This document shows positions 43,257-52,950 of a stretch of 64,000 nt of DNA, piece after piece; positions within the stretch are counted from its first letter, which is position 1, and every line of letters begins with the position of its first letter. Under the pieces are notes generated by a model. That model did not search any database. It was not told the DNA's origin and saw nothing but the letters and a program-made list of their open reading frames with translations. Both the position numbers and the translations under genes were made by a program. Origin of the DNA: UMGS1783 sp900555065 (GTDB lineage: Bacteria > Bacillota > Clostridia > Oscillospirales > UMGS1783); NCBI GenBank assembly GCA_937991645.1, contig CALKPL010000025.1:124001-188000 (forward strand), written 5' to 3'.

Positions 43257-44299
43257 AAATACTTGCCATTGAATCCTCCTGCGACGAAACGGCGGCGGCC
43301 GTCGTGGAGGACGGCCGAACAGTCCTTTCAAACGTCGTATATACCCAGGTGGCGCTGCACGCGCAGTACGGCGGCGTCGTGCCGGAAATCGCCTCCAGAA
43401 AGCATGTGGAGAAGATTTCGGCGGTCGCGCAGCAGGCGCTTGAGGAGGCGGGCCTGGGCCTGGCGGACGTAGAGGGCGTCGCCGTTACGTACGCGCCGGG
43501 CCTGATCGGCGCGCTGCTGACGGGGATCGGCTTTGCAAAGGGGCTGGCTTATGGTCTGGGCGTGCCGCTGATTCCGGTGCATCACCTGCGCGGTCATATC
43601 GCTGCCTGCTATATTTCTGAAAACCCGGTTGAACCGCCGTTTCTGGCGCTTGTCGTATCAGGCGGACACAGCCATATTGTCCGGGTGGACGATTATACGG
43701 ACTACACCGTTCTCGGCCGCACGCGCGACGACGCGGCGGGCGAGGCATACGATAAGGTGGCGCGTATCCTGGGCGCGGGGTATCCGGGCGGCGCCGCTGT
43801 TGAAAAGCTTGGCCAAAGCGGCGACCCAAAGGCGTATCGCCTTCCCGTGACGCATTTTGACGACGCGCCCTTCGATTACAGCTTTTCAGGTCTGAAGACG
43901 CATGTTCTCAATCTCGTCCACAGGCGCAGGCAGGCGGGGGAGGACGTTCCGGCCGCCGACATAGCCGCCTCGTTCAATGCAACGGTCGTGAAGACCCTGC
44001 TGGACAAGTTTTATCTTGCGGCAGAGAATACGGGGCTTCGCACCTTTGTGCTCGCAGGCGGCGTCGCGGCAAATTCCCTTCTTCGCCGGGAGTTTGTCCG
44101 CCGCGCGCAGGCGCTTCAGGGGCGCGCGCATATTCCTCCGATGCCGCTGTGCGGAGACAACGCGGCCATGATCGGCGCGCAGGGCTATTACGAATGGTCT
44201 GCGGGGCACGTAGCGGGCTGCGACCTGAACGGATATCCGACAATGGATATTTCCTGTAATTACGGCAATGCCGCCCGGCCTTGCACGCCGGAAAAATAA
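43253..44299 (+). CDS. tsaD: tRNA N6-threonylcarbamoyladenosine transferase subunit
   Basis: Three hundred and forty-eight residues, full length. TsaD transfers the threonylcarbamoyl group to A37 of ANN-reading tRNAs, using the product of the Sua5 gene also in this window. The ASKHA motifs are clear: IESSCDETAAAVV (5-17), HHLRGHIAACY with its metal histidines (about 107-117), SGGHSHIV, and GGVAANSLLR near the C-terminus. It overlaps rimI by four bases. Confidence 0.98.
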   Translation: MKILAIESSCDETAAAVVEDGRTVLSNVVYTQVALHAQYGGVVPEIASRKHVEKISAVAQQALEEAGLGLADVEGVAVTYAPGLIGALLTGIGFAKGLAYGLGVPLIPVHHLRGHIAACYISENPVEPPFLALVVSGGHSHIVRVDDYTDYTVLGRTRDDAAGEAYDKVARILGAGYPGGAAVEKLGQSGDPKAYRLPVTHFDDAPFDYSFSGLKTHVLNLVHRRRQAGEDVPAADIAASFNATVVKTLLDKFYLAAENTGLRTFVLAGGVAANSLLRREFVRRAQALQGRAHIPPMPLCGDNAAMIGAQGYYEWSAGHVAGCDLNGYPTMDISCNYGNAARPCTPEK

Positions 44300-44705
44300 A
44301 CAGGAAGTATAATTGTGAGAATCTGTGAAGACACGGGGAAAAGTGTGGTTATGTAAACTAGGCAGGCATAAACCTAAAATGCGTTTAATCGATTGCAAAG
44401 ATGTAAATAAATAGAAAACAGAGCCCAAATGCTCCGAAATAAAAGGTTGGAGCCTGTGGAAAAGCATGTGGAAGCTGTGGATTGTTTCATTTTCACAATC
44501 GCTATATTTTCTTAAATTATGTAAATCAATATAAAAAATAGATTGCAAAATACGTTATAATGTTGAAAACGGTTATATAATGTCGTAACAGTTGGAACAG
44601 GAAAAACAGGACGGGCATGCCTTGACAATTTCACGTGCTTTTTATACAATTAATCAGTTAGTTATATACATAGGCTTGTAATTTAATAGATTGGAGATGG
44701 ATACT
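44300..44705. other. 406-base AT-rich intergenic region
   Basis: No gene is recognised. The region holds three TGTGGA repeats (44455-44460, 44467-44472, 44476-44481) followed by an AT-rich tract with several TATAAT-like boxes (near 44556 and 44573). The icd-like promoter lies near the 3' end. No clear intrinsic terminator for tsaD is seen. Confidence 0.6.
44622..44650 (+). promoter_or_regulatory. Promoter of the isocitrate-dehydrogenase-like gene
   Basis: A consensus TTGACA at 44622-44627, a 17-base spacer and TACAAT at 44645-44650, 56 bases before the ATG. Confidence 0.8.
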
Positions 44706-45869
44706 ATGAACGACCAGCAGCTCAAAGCGGCACTTGAAAAGTTTGAAGCGCTTCTGAAAAGGCAGGCTCAGCGCGTCGAGAACATGAAACAGCAGGGTGA
44801 TTTTATTGATTTTGAAGCCCTTCCGAAAATAATAATCGGCGTTTGCGGCGGGGACGGGATCGGCCCTGTAATCACAAACGAGGCGCGCCGCGTCCTGGAA
44901 TTCCTGCTCCAAAATGATGTCGACGCGGGCAAAATTGAGTTCCGCACCATCGACGGGCTCACGATTGAGAACCGCGCCGCAGTCGGCAAGGCCATTCCGG
45001 ACGACGTGCTGGCTGAACTCAAAAAGTGCCAGGTGATTCTGAAGGGGCCGACGACGACGCCGCGCAAGGGCGATCCCTGGCCAAATATCGAGAGCGCCAA
45101 CGTCGCTATGCGTAAGGAACTCGACCTGTTTGCCAACGTCCGTCCGGTAAAAGTGCCTGAAAAGAATATAGATTGGATGTTCTACCGCGAAAATACCGAG
45201 GGCGCGTATGCGCTCGGCTCGGACGGCATCGTCGTGGACGACGACCTGTATTTCGATTTTACCGTCGCGACGGCGCAGGGCTGCGAGCGGATTGCGCGCT
45301 TGGCCTTTGATCACGCGGCAAAATCCGGTAAAAACAAAGTGTCCGTCATCACAAAAGCCAATGTTGTCAAGACGACCGACGGCCGGTTCCTCGAAATCTG
45401 CAAAGAAGTGGCGAAGGACTTCCCGACGGTTGAGATGGACGACTGGTATATCGATATTACCACCGCCAAGCTCATTGACGAAAAGCGCCGCACCGATTTC
45501 AAGGTATTCGTTCTTCCCAACCTGTACGGCGACATACTCACCGACGAAGCGGCTGAGTTCCAGGGCGGCGTAGGCACGGCCGGCAGCGCGAATATCGGCA
45601 AGCAGTACGCCATGTTCGAGGCAATCCACGGTTCCGCGCCGCGTATGGTGACCGAGGGCCGCGCCCAGTACGCCGACCCCTGTTCCATGCTGCGCGCTTC
45701 CGTCATGCTGCTCTCCCACATCGGTAGACAGGCGCTTGCGGACAAGCTGGATAAAGCGCTGGACGTCTGCATGTTTACCGAGAAAAAGTACAAAATTACG
45801 GGCCGTGCTGACGGCGCGACCTGCGAACAGTTCGGCGATTACGTCATGGAGACCCTCTCCAAACTCTAA
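44706..45869 (+). CDS. Isocitrate/isopropylmalate-type dehydrogenase (isocitrate-like)
   Basis: A 387-residue decarboxylating beta-hydroxyacid dehydrogenase. A helical, Gln/Lys-rich extension of about 45 residues precedes the usual start (GVCGGDGIGP). The substrate loop SANVAMRKELDLFANVRPVK fits the isocitrate type, where a Ser and an Asn contact isocitrate's extra carboxylate, rather than isopropylmalate. The metal region NLYGDILTDEAAEFQGGVG is intact. The cofactor loop HGSAPRMVTEGRAQYADP does not clearly say NAD or NADP. ATG 44706 is nine bases after TTGGAG. It has its own promoter and precedes lepA by 29 bases. Confidence 0.85.
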   Translation: MNDQQLKAALEKFEALLKRQAQRVENMKQQGDFIDFEALPKIIIGVCGGDGIGPVITNEARRVLEFLLQNDVDAGKIEFRTIDGLTIENRAAVGKAIPDDVLAELKKCQVILKGPTTTPRKGDPWPNIESANVAMRKELDLFANVRPVKVPEKNIDWMFYRENTEGAYALGSDGIVVDDDLYFDFTVATAQGCERIARLAFDHAAKSGKNKVSVITKANVVKTTDGRFLEICKEVAKDFPTVEMDDWYIDITTAKLIDEKRRTDFKVFVLPNLYGDILTDEAAEFQGGVGTAGSANIGKQYAMFEAIHGSAPRMVTEGRAQYADPCSMLRASVMLLSHIGRQALADKLDKALDVCMFTEKKYKITGRADGATCEQFGDYVMETLSKL

Positions 45870-45898
45870 TTTTACAGACAAAAGGTGATAACAGCCGC

Positions 45899-47704
45899 AT
45901 GTCACAGCTAGATAATATACGCAATTTTTCTATCATCGCGCATATAGACCATGGCAAATCCACGCTTGCCGACCGTCTTTTGGAGGCGACCGGGGCTGTG
46001 AGCGCCCGTGAGATGACAGAGCAGCTTCTGGACAATATGGATCTCGAGCGTGAGCGGGGCATCACCATCAAGGCTCGCGCGGTCAAGCTCAACTACCGTG
46101 CGCAGGATGGGCGGGATTATGTCCTGAACCTGATCGACACGCCGGGCCATGTGGACTTCAATTACGAGGTGTCGCGATCCCTTGCCGCCTGCGAGGGCGC
46201 GATCCTCGTCGTGGACGCGTCGCAGGGGATTGAAGCGCAGACGCTCGCGAACACGTACCTTGCCATCGACCACGATTTGGAAATCATCCCGGTGCTCAAT
46301 AAAATTGATCTGCCGGCAGCCGACTGCGACCGGGTGATCGCGGAGATTGAGGACGTGATCGGGATCGCGGCCGAGGACGCGCCGCGCATTTCGGCGAAGC
46401 TTGGCCAGAATATTCCCGAAGTACTCGAGCGTATTGTGACGGACATACCGGCGCCGGTGGGCGACCCGGACAAGCCGCTCAAAGCGCTTATATTCGATTC
46501 GTTCTATGACAGTTACCGCGGCGTAATCGTGTACGTCCGCGTGTTCGACGGCCGACTGCAGGCGGGGCAGACCATCCGTATGATGGCGACCGGCGCCGAG
46601 TTCGACGTTGTCGAGGTCGGTTATCTGCGTCCGATCGGCCTGGAACGGTCGGACGCTTTGCAGGCGGGCGAGGTCGGGTATATCACGGCAAGTATCAAAA
46701 ACGTGCGCGATACGCGCGTGGGCGATACGGTTACGCTGAAAGAGCGGCCTGCCCCGGAACCGCTGCCGGGCTATAAAAAGGTCAAGCCGATGGTCTACTG
46801 CGGCGTCTACCCGGCTGACGGCGCGCGTTATCCCGACTTGCGCGACGCGCTGGAAAAACTGCAGCTAAACGACGCGGCCTTCACGTTTGAAGCGGAGACA
46901 TCCGCCGCGCTGGGTTTCGGTTTCCGCTGTGGCTTTCTGGGTCTGTTGCACATGGAGATCCTGCAGGAGCGTATTGAGCGTGAATTCAATATTGATCTTG
47001 TGACGACGGCGCCGTCTGTCATATATAACATAAAGCTTACCTCCGGCGAGATGATCTCGATCGACAACCCGACAAACTATCCGTCGCCCGCGACGATCGA
47101 GTATGCCGAGGAGCCGATCGTCAACGCCTTTATCTTTACCCCCTCCGAATATGTGGGCGCAGTGATGGAGCTGTGCCAGCAGCGGCGCGGCGTGTTTGTC
47201 GACATGTCGTATATCGACGAAAACCGCACCAAAATCCACTACGAAATGCCGCTCAACGAGATTATCTACGACTTTTTTGACAGCCTCAAATCCCGCACGC
47301 GCGGCTACGCGTCGCTGGACTATGAGTTTATCGGCTACCGTAAGAGCAACCTTGTCAAGCTGGATATTCTGCTCAACGGCGAACTGATCGACGCGCTTTC
47401 CTTTATCCTGCATGCAGACAGGGCTTACGCCAAGGCGCGCAAGATGGTGGAGAACCTCAAGGAAAACATTCCGCGCCAGCTGTTTGAGATCCCGGTTCAG
47501 GCGGCGATCGGCGGGAAGATCATCGCGCGCGAAACGGTCAAGGCCATGCGCAAGGACGTGCTGGCAAAGTGTTACGGCGGCGACATTACACGCAAGAAAA
47601 AACTTCTGGAAAAACAGAAAGAGGGTAAAAAGCGGATGCGTCAGTTCGGTTCGGTAGAAGTGCCGCTCGAGGCATTTATGAGCGTGCTGAAGCTGGATGT
47701 GTAG
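45899..47704 (+). CDS. lepA: Elongation factor 4 (LepA)
   Basis: Six hundred and one residues, full length. It is a ribosome-associated GTPase that can back-translocate stalled ribosomes. GTP motifs: AHIDHGKST (14-22), DTPGHVDF, NKIDLP. The LepA-specific C-terminal domain ends in RKKKLLEKQKEGKKRMRQFG and VPLEAFM. It overlaps the hemW start by eight bases. Confidence 0.98.
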   Translation: MSQLDNIRNFSIIAHIDHGKSTLADRLLEATGAVSAREMTEQLLDNMDLERERGITIKARAVKLNYRAQDGRDYVLNLIDTPGHVDFNYEVSRSLAACEGAILVVDASQGIEAQTLANTYLAIDHDLEIIPVLNKIDLPAADCDRVIAEIEDVIGIAAEDAPRISAKLGQNIPEVLERIVTDIPAPVGDPDKPLKALIFDSFYDSYRGVIVYVRVFDGRLQAGQTIRMMATGAEFDVVEVGYLRPIGLERSDALQAGEVGYITASIKNVRDTRVGDTVTLKERPAPEPLPGYKKVKPMVYCGVYPADGARYPDLRDALEKLQLNDAAFTFEAETSAALGFGFRCGFLGLLHMEILQERIEREFNIDLVTTAPSVIYNIKLTSGEMISIDNPTNYPSPATIEYAEEPIVNAFIFTPSEYVGAVMELCQQRRGVFVDMSYIDENRTKIHYEMPLNEIIYDFFDSLKSRTRGYASLDYEFIGYRKSNLVKLDILLNGELIDALSFILHADRAYAKARKMVENLKENIPRQLFEIPVQAAIGGKIIARETVKAMRKDVLAKCYGGDITRKKKLLEKQKEGKKRMRQFGSVEVPLEAFMSVLKLDV

Positions 47705-48854
47705 CGGTGTGGAAGCCGAGCGCGCGGGCCTGTATCTGCACGTTCCGTTTTGCCGCAGCAAGTGCGCGTACTGCGACTTTTATTCCCGTCCCGGCTTTGA
47801 CGACGAAGCGCTGGACCGCTTCGCCGCGGCCATGCAAAGGGATATTTGCAGGGCCGCCGCGCTGTACGGCGACTATTGTTTTGACAGCGTCTTTGTCGGC
47901 GGCGGAACGCCGACGGTCCTCGGCGCGCGCCTTGCGGATATTTTGCAGACGGCATACAGCCGCTTGACGTTCGCTGCGGACTGTGAGATCACGGTGGAAG
48001 CGAACCCGGAGTCCATATCGCCGCAGCTTGCGGCGCTACTTGCTGCAAACGGCGTCAACCGAATCAGTCTGGGCGCGCAGAGCATGGACGACGTCCAGCT
48101 CCGCCTGCTTGGAAGGATTCATTCGGCGGATACGGTTGCAGAAGCGGTGGAGGCCGTTCGCAAATCGGGCATTGCGCGTCTGAATCTGGACCTGATGTTC
48201 GGGCTGCCGTATCAGCGCGGCGATGGCGAGGCGCAGCTCGCCGTTTGGGAATCCACCCTGCATGCGGTTCTCGCCCTGGGTCCAGATCACCTGTCCGCCT
48301 ATTCGCTGAAGATCGAGCCGGGCACGCCGCTCTGCCGTCGCGCGGGCGAGTACGAGTTTCCGGACGAGGAGCTGGAGGAGCGGATGTACGGCGTGCTGTG
48401 CGAACGCGCGCGCAGCGCCGGAATGCTGCACTATGAGATATCCAATTTTGCAAAGCCCGGCTGCGAGTGCCGGCACAATCTGAAATACTGGACGGGAAAA
48501 CCCTATTTAGGCCTGGGTCCCGCCGCGCATTCGTATATACGGGCCCGGCGCATGTCGGTCGCGCCTGATACGGATGCATATATCGCGGGAAAAGCCGGCG
48601 TGATCGACTGCGGCGAGATTGACGCGGCCGAACGGGCCTATGAGCATATTGTGACCTCGCTCCGGCTGAGCCGGGGCATCGACTTTATTAAGCTGCAAAC
48701 ATATTATGACCTGAACAGAATTCGCGCCATGGCGGACGATTTGGTATCGCACGGCCTTGCGCGGCGCACGCCGCAGGGGCTTGCCCTGACGGAGCGGGGG
48801 TTTCGGGTATCCAACGCGGTGATCGCGCTGCTGGACGGCGCGCGGCTCGCATGA
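47697..48854 (+). CDS. hemW: HemW-like radical SAM heme chaperone
   Basis: Three hundred and eighty-five residues. The radical-SAM cluster motif CxxxCxxC is in HVPFCRSKCAYCDFY (Cys about 19, 23 and 26). GGGTPT and the HemW-specific CRHNLKYW follow. HemW lacks the coproporphyrinogen oxidase activity of HemN and is thought to insert heme; older annotations call it coproporphyrinogen III oxidase. The ATG at 47697 overlaps lepA; the lepA-hemW pairing is common in Firmicutes. Confidence 0.93.
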   Translation: MCSGVEAERAGLYLHVPFCRSKCAYCDFYSRPGFDDEALDRFAAAMQRDICRAAALYGDYCFDSVFVGGGTPTVLGARLADILQTAYSRLTFAADCEITVEANPESISPQLAALLAANGVNRISLGAQSMDDVQLRLLGRIHSADTVAEAVEAVRKSGIARLNLDLMFGLPYQRGDGEAQLAVWESTLHAVLALGPDHLSAYSLKIEPGTPLCRRAGEYEFPDEELEERMYGVLCERARSAGMLHYEISNFAKPGCECRHNLKYWTGKPYLGLGPAAHSYIRARRMSVAPDTDAYIAGKAGVIDCGEIDAAERAYEHIVTSLRLSRGIDFIKLQTYYDLNRIRAMADDLVSHGLARRTPQGLALTERGFRVSNAVIALLDGARLA

Positions 48855-48873
48855 GAGTATGGAGGGAAACGCA

Positions 48874-51800
48874 TTGAATCAGGTATTTCGAATCTATTCC
48901 GAGAAAAGGCCGCCCTTTGCGGTGGCGGCGCAGTCGCTCGCACAGGACCTGCGTCGGATTCTGGACGTGGATACGGTGGATCGGGTCCGGATCCTCTACC
49001 GGTACGACGTGTCCAACCTGACGCCGGCCCAGTTTGAGGCCGCAATTCCGGTCATTTTTTCCGAACCGCAGGTGGACGTTGTCTGCCGGGACCTGCCGGC
49101 GGCCGACGGCGCGACTGTGTTCGCGGTGGAATACCTTCCCGGCCAGTACGACCAGCGTGCGGACTCTTGCGCGCAGTGTTTGCAGATGCTAGGCGGCGGC
49201 GACCGTCCGCTTGTGCGTACCGCGCAGGTCTATTATCTGTACGGTTCGGTAACCGCCGACCAGCTTGCAAGGATCAAAGGCTATATCATCAACCCCGTTG
49301 AAAGCAGGGAAGCGACGCTGGGCGCGTACCAGACGCTGGAAACAAAGTATGAGATCCCGACTTCCGTGGATACAGTGACAGGCTTTACCAGCCTGGATGA
49401 ATGCGGTCTTCGCGCCCTTCTGGACAGGCTCGGCCTCGCCATGGATTTGGACGACCTTACATTTTTGCAGGCATATTTCCGGGATAATGAGCGGCGGGAT
49501 CCAACCATTACCGAAGTGCGCATGATCGATACGTATTGGTCGGACCACTGCCGCCACACCACATTTTCCACTGTGATCGAGCAGGTGGAGATTGCGCCGG
49601 AATACATTCGGAAAACCTATGCCGCGTATCTGGACGCGCGCAGAAAGCTCGGCAGGGAAAACAAGCCGTTGTGCCTGATGGACGTAGCGACGATCGGTCA
49701 GCGTATTTTGAAAGCCGAGGGCGTGCTCAAGGATCTCGACGAGAGCGAGGAGATCAACGCCTGTTCAGTACGCATGCCGGTGGAAATCGACGGACGGACG
49801 GAAGAATACCTGCTCATGTTCAAAAATGAAACTCATAACCATCCGACCGAAATCGAGCCCTTCGGCGGCGCGGCCACCTGCCTGGGCGGCGCGATCCGCG
49901 ATCCGCTCTCCGGCCGTTCGTATGTGTACCAAGCCATGCGCGTGACCGGCAGCGCCGACCCGCGCACACCCATGCGCGACACCATCCCAGGCAAGCTTCC
50001 CCAGCGTGCGATCACAACCCGGGCCGCGCATGGATACAGTTCTTACGGCAACCAGATCGGCCTTGCGACCGGTTTTGTCGAAGAGGTATACCATCCCGGC
50101 TATGTGGCAAAACGCCTTGAAATCGGCGCTGTAGTAGGCGCGGCGCCCAGCGGTCAGGTTGTGCGCAAGCGTCCAGAGCCCGGAGACGTCGTCGTTTTGC
50201 TCGGCGGCCGCACCGGCCGTGATGGCTGCGGCGGCGCAACCGGCTCTTCCAAGTCCCATACGCTGGATTCTCTGCAGGCATGCGGCGCGGAAGTACAGAA
50301 GGGTAATCCCCCTGAAGAACGCAAACTCCAGCGCCTGTTCCGTAACCCGGACGTATCCCGTCTCATCAAACGCTGCAATGACTTTGGCGCGGGCGGCGTA
50401 TCGGTCGCCATCGGCGAGCTTGCCGACGGTCTGGAAATAAATCTGGATGCCGTTCCCAAAAAATACGACGGTCTGGACGGTACCGAACTTGCCATCTCCG
50501 AATCCCAGGAGCGTATGGCAGTCGTACTCGCGCCGTCGGATGTGCAGGCGTTTCAGGCTTACGCATCCGCAGAGAACATAGAAGCTACAGTCGTGGCGGT
50601 CGTTACGGGCGACAACCGCTTGAAAATGCGCTGGAATGGGAATACGATCGTGGATATCTCGCGTGAGTTTCTCAATACAAACGGCGCTGTGAAGTACACG
50701 GACGTAACTGTGCCGGACGTGGACCGTGCCGCGCTTAAGCAGACGGCCGCGCCTGTTCACGAGAGTTTTGAACAGACCATGGCCGGCCTTGTGCGCGATC
50801 TTAACGTATGCTCCCAAAAGGGGCTTGTGGAGCGTTTTGACTCCAGCATCGGCGCCGGCACGGTGCTTATGCCCTTTGGCGGCAAGTTCCAGCTCACGCC
50901 GATTCAGGCCATGGCATCCGCCATCCCGGTATTGAAAGGGGACAGCGCGACCGCGTCTTTGATGGCCTATGGGTTCAATCCATATGTCAGTTCAGTATCG
51001 CCCTATCACGGCGCGGCCTATGCCGTTGTCGAATCGGTTGCAAAGCTTGTTGCTGCCGGCGGCGACCCGGAAAAGATATATCTGACTCTGCAGGAGTATT
51101 TCCCGCGTACAAAGGGTGATCCCAGGCGCTGGGGGCTTCCGTTTTCCGCGTTGCTCGGCGCGCTCTCGGCGCAGATAAACCTGGGTTATGCCGCCATCGG
51201 CGGCAAGGACTCCATGTCCGGCACTTTTGAGGATATCGACGTGCCTCCCACCCTCGTCTCTTTCGCGGTAAGTTATACGAATATAGCGAATATCATCTCG
51301 CCGGAGTTCAAGCGTACAGATAGCGAACTGTACTGGCTGCCCTGTCCCTATGATCAGGATGGTCTTCCGGATTATTCCGTGCTATGCGGGAACCTGCGCG
51401 CGGTGGCGGGAGCCATTCGCAGCGGCGGGATACTGTCTTGTTACGCCCTGTCCAAAGGCGGGCTGGCCGAGGCGCTGTTCAAAATGTCGGCGGGAAACAA
51501 AATTGGCGTGGAAGTCAATCCAAACATTCCCTTGGAGCGCTTGCTTGCGCAGAATTACGGCGGTTTTCTTCTGGAAACGCAGCCCGGCTTCGCCCTGGGC
51601 GAGCATATCGGCCGGACGATTGCGGAACCGGAACTGCGGCATGGCAGTCAAGTCGTTTCGCTTGACATATTGATCGCCGCCTGGACAGAGACGCTGGAAC
51701 CGATTTTTCCGGTACAGGCAGGCAAGGGTAGTGAAACGGCCGTACCGGTTGTCAGCAGCGATAAAATCAGTACGTGCAAGCCCGGGATAAAGGCCGCTTC

Positions 51801-52596
51801 GCCGCGCGTGCTGATCCCTGTTTTCCCGGGAACCAATACAGAATACGACACGGCGCGCAAGTTTGAGGATGCGGGCGCTGTAGTGGAGACACTGGTCGTG
51901 CGCAATCTTACGGCCGCGGATATTGAGGACTCAATCCGCGCCGCACAGCAGGCGATTGACCGTGCCAATATCGTCATGCTTCCCGGTGGATTCTCCTGCG
52001 GGGACGAACCTGAGGGTTCCGGCAAGTTTATTGCCGCTTTTCTGCGCAACCCCAGGCTTGCCGACGCGGTGGAACGGCTTCTGTACCAGCGGGATGGGCT
52101 TATGCTCGGCATCTGCAACGGATTTCAGGCGTTGATTAAGCTTGGCCTTGTGCCTTACGGGCATATTCTGGATATGACCGCCGATATGCCGACGCTTACG
52201 TTCAACACCATAGGCAGGCACCAGAGTATGATGGTGGATACGCGTATCAGCAGCGTTCAGTCTCCCTGGCTTGCGGACAGCGCTGTGGGCGAAATTTACA
52301 CTGTGCCCATTTCGCATGGCGAAGGCCGTTTTGTTGCGAGCGACGCCGTAGTCGAACAGCTGATACAAAACGGGCAGATCGCAACCCAGTATGTGGATAA
52401 GACCGGCCGGCCTACGATGGAGATGCCCTATAATCCCAATGGATCGGTCTGCGCAGTGGAGGGCATTCTGAGTCCGGACGGCCGCGTATTCGGTAAAATG
52501 GCGCACAACGAGCGCATCCGTAAAGGCGTGGCGATAAATATTGCGGGACGAACTGATCATGACATTTTCCGCGCCGGCGTCCGTTATTTTAAATAG
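48874..52596 (+). CDS. purL: Phosphoribosylformylglycinamidine synthase, single-chain
   Basis: Twelve hundred and forty residues. It combines the synthetase (PurL) and glutaminase (PurQ) parts in one chain and makes FGAM from FGAR. TYWSDHCRHTTF and FKNETHNHPTEIEPFGGAATCLGG mark the synthetase ATP and substrate sites. From about 975 the glutaminase domain follows, with PGGFSCGDE, the nucleophile Cys in GICNGFQALIKLG (about 1080) and HGEGRF. I start at TTG 48874, seven bases after GGAGGG; the ATG at 48859 lies in that ribosome site. It is apart from the pur operon and probably co-transcribed with lepA and hemW. Confidence 0.95.
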   Translation: MNQVFRIYSEKRPPFAVAAQSLAQDLRRILDVDTVDRVRILYRYDVSNLTPAQFEAAIPVIFSEPQVDVVCRDLPAADGATVFAVEYLPGQYDQRADSCAQCLQMLGGGDRPLVRTAQVYYLYGSVTADQLARIKGYIINPVESREATLGAYQTLETKYEIPTSVDTVTGFTSLDECGLRALLDRLGLAMDLDDLTFLQAYFRDNERRDPTITEVRMIDTYWSDHCRHTTFSTVIEQVEIAPEYIRKTYAAYLDARRKLGRENKPLCLMDVATIGQRILKAEGVLKDLDESEEINACSVRMPVEIDGRTEEYLLMFKNETHNHPTEIEPFGGAATCLGGAIRDPLSGRSYVYQAMRVTGSADPRTPMRDTIPGKLPQRAITTRAAHGYSSYGNQIGLATGFVEEVYHPGYVAKRLEIGAVVGAAPSGQVVRKRPEPGDVVVLLGGRTGRDGCGGATGSSKSHTLDSLQACGAEVQKGNPPEERKLQRLFRNPDVSRLIKRCNDFGAGGVSVAIGELADGLEINLDAVPKKYDGLDGTELAISESQERMAVVLAPSDVQAFQAYASAENIEATVVAVVTGDNRLKMRWNGNTIVDISREFLNTNGAVKYTDVTVPDVDRAALKQTAAPVHESFEQTMAGLVRDLNVCSQKGLVERFDSSIGAGTVLMPFGGKFQLTPIQAMASAIPVLKGDSATASLMAYGFNPYVSSVSPYHGAAYAVVESVAKLVAAGGDPEKIYLTLQEYFPRTKGDPRRWGLPFSALLGALSAQINLGYAAIGGKDSMSGTFEDIDVPPTLVSFAVSYTNIANIISPEFKRTDSELYWLPCPYDQDGLPDYSVLCGNLRAVAGAIRSGGILSCYALSKGGLAEALFKMSAGNKIGVEVNPNIPLERLLAQNYGGFLLETQPGFALGEHIGRTIAEPELRHGSQVVSLDILIAAWTETLEPIFPVQAGKGSETAVPVVSSDKISTCKPGIKAASPRVLIPVFPGTNTEYDTARKFEDAGAVVETLVVRNLTAADIEDSIRAAQQAIDRANIVMLPGGFSCGDEPEGSGKFIAAFLRNPRLADAVERLLYQRDGLMLGICNGFQALIKLGLVPYGHILDMTADMPTLTFNTIGRHQSMMVDTRISSVQSPWLADSAVGEIYTVPISHGEGRFVASDAVVEQLIQNGQIATQYVDKTGRPTMEMPYNPNGSVCAVEGILSPDGRVFGKMAHNERIRKGVAINIAGRTDHDIFRAGVRYFK

Positions 52597-52612
52597 TGAA
52601 AAGAAACAATAT

Positions 52613-52656
52613 ACATTACAACCGCCGGTACAGGATCGCACCGGCGGTTGTAATGT
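52613..52656 (+). terminator. Stem-loop terminator after purL
   Basis: A perfect 17-bp stem (52613-52629 with 52640-52656) around a 10-base loop. No U-tract follows, but the stem is very stable. It separates purL from the AT-rich region. Confidence 0.7.
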
Positions 52657-52771
52657 GTAAAGAGCAAATGCGGGACGGCATCCCTCTGGCATGACCAAAG
52701 GGAAACCGAGATATGGTAACAAGACAGAGCTTTTTTATAATGAATTGCACAATCCAAATGCTGAATTTGGC

Positions 52772-52898
52772 AAAGTCTACTTTTATAAAACAATAAAATT
52801 ATGAGTATAAAAAGAAAAATATGGAAATTTACTTGTAAAAACAATTTATAGCTGGTATAATAAACAATACAGTGCTAAAGTTTATAAAAGTAGACTTT
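52772..52898. repeat. 18-bp inverted repeats flanking a promoter segment
   Basis: Bases 52772-52789 are an exact reverse complement of 52881-52898 (18 bp), with similarity extending a few bases beyond the outer ends (GGC opposite TGC-type flanks). They enclose 91 bp that contain a good promoter aimed at the surface-protein gene. This is the form of a phase-variable invertible segment. A simple long hairpin or paired regulator sites are alternatives. No recombinase gene is in the window. Confidence 0.7.
52833..52861 (+). promoter_or_regulatory. Promoter between the inverted repeats
   Basis: TTGTAA at 52833-52838, a 17-base spacer and TATAAT at 52856-52861, with TG one base before the -10. The right repeat would be in the transcript leader. 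It points toward the gene at 52951. Confidence 0.7.
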
Positions 52899-52950
52899 TG
52901 CAAACAGCCTTTACAGAGGAGAAAAAGTGAATATTACAGGAGGTAGCAAG

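Larger units (their letters stand above)
52657..52950. other. AT-rich intergenic region before the surface-protein gene
   Basis: No gene is recognised. Composition drops sharply to A/T. It holds the inverted-repeat pair at 52772-52789 and 52881-52898, the promoter between them, and the ribosome site GGAGG before ATG 52951. Confidence 0.7.

Noticed and set aside
44300..44705. Chromosomal replication origin
   Set aside because: The TGTGGA repeats match DnaA boxes only partly and no dnaA, dnaN or rpmH is nearby.
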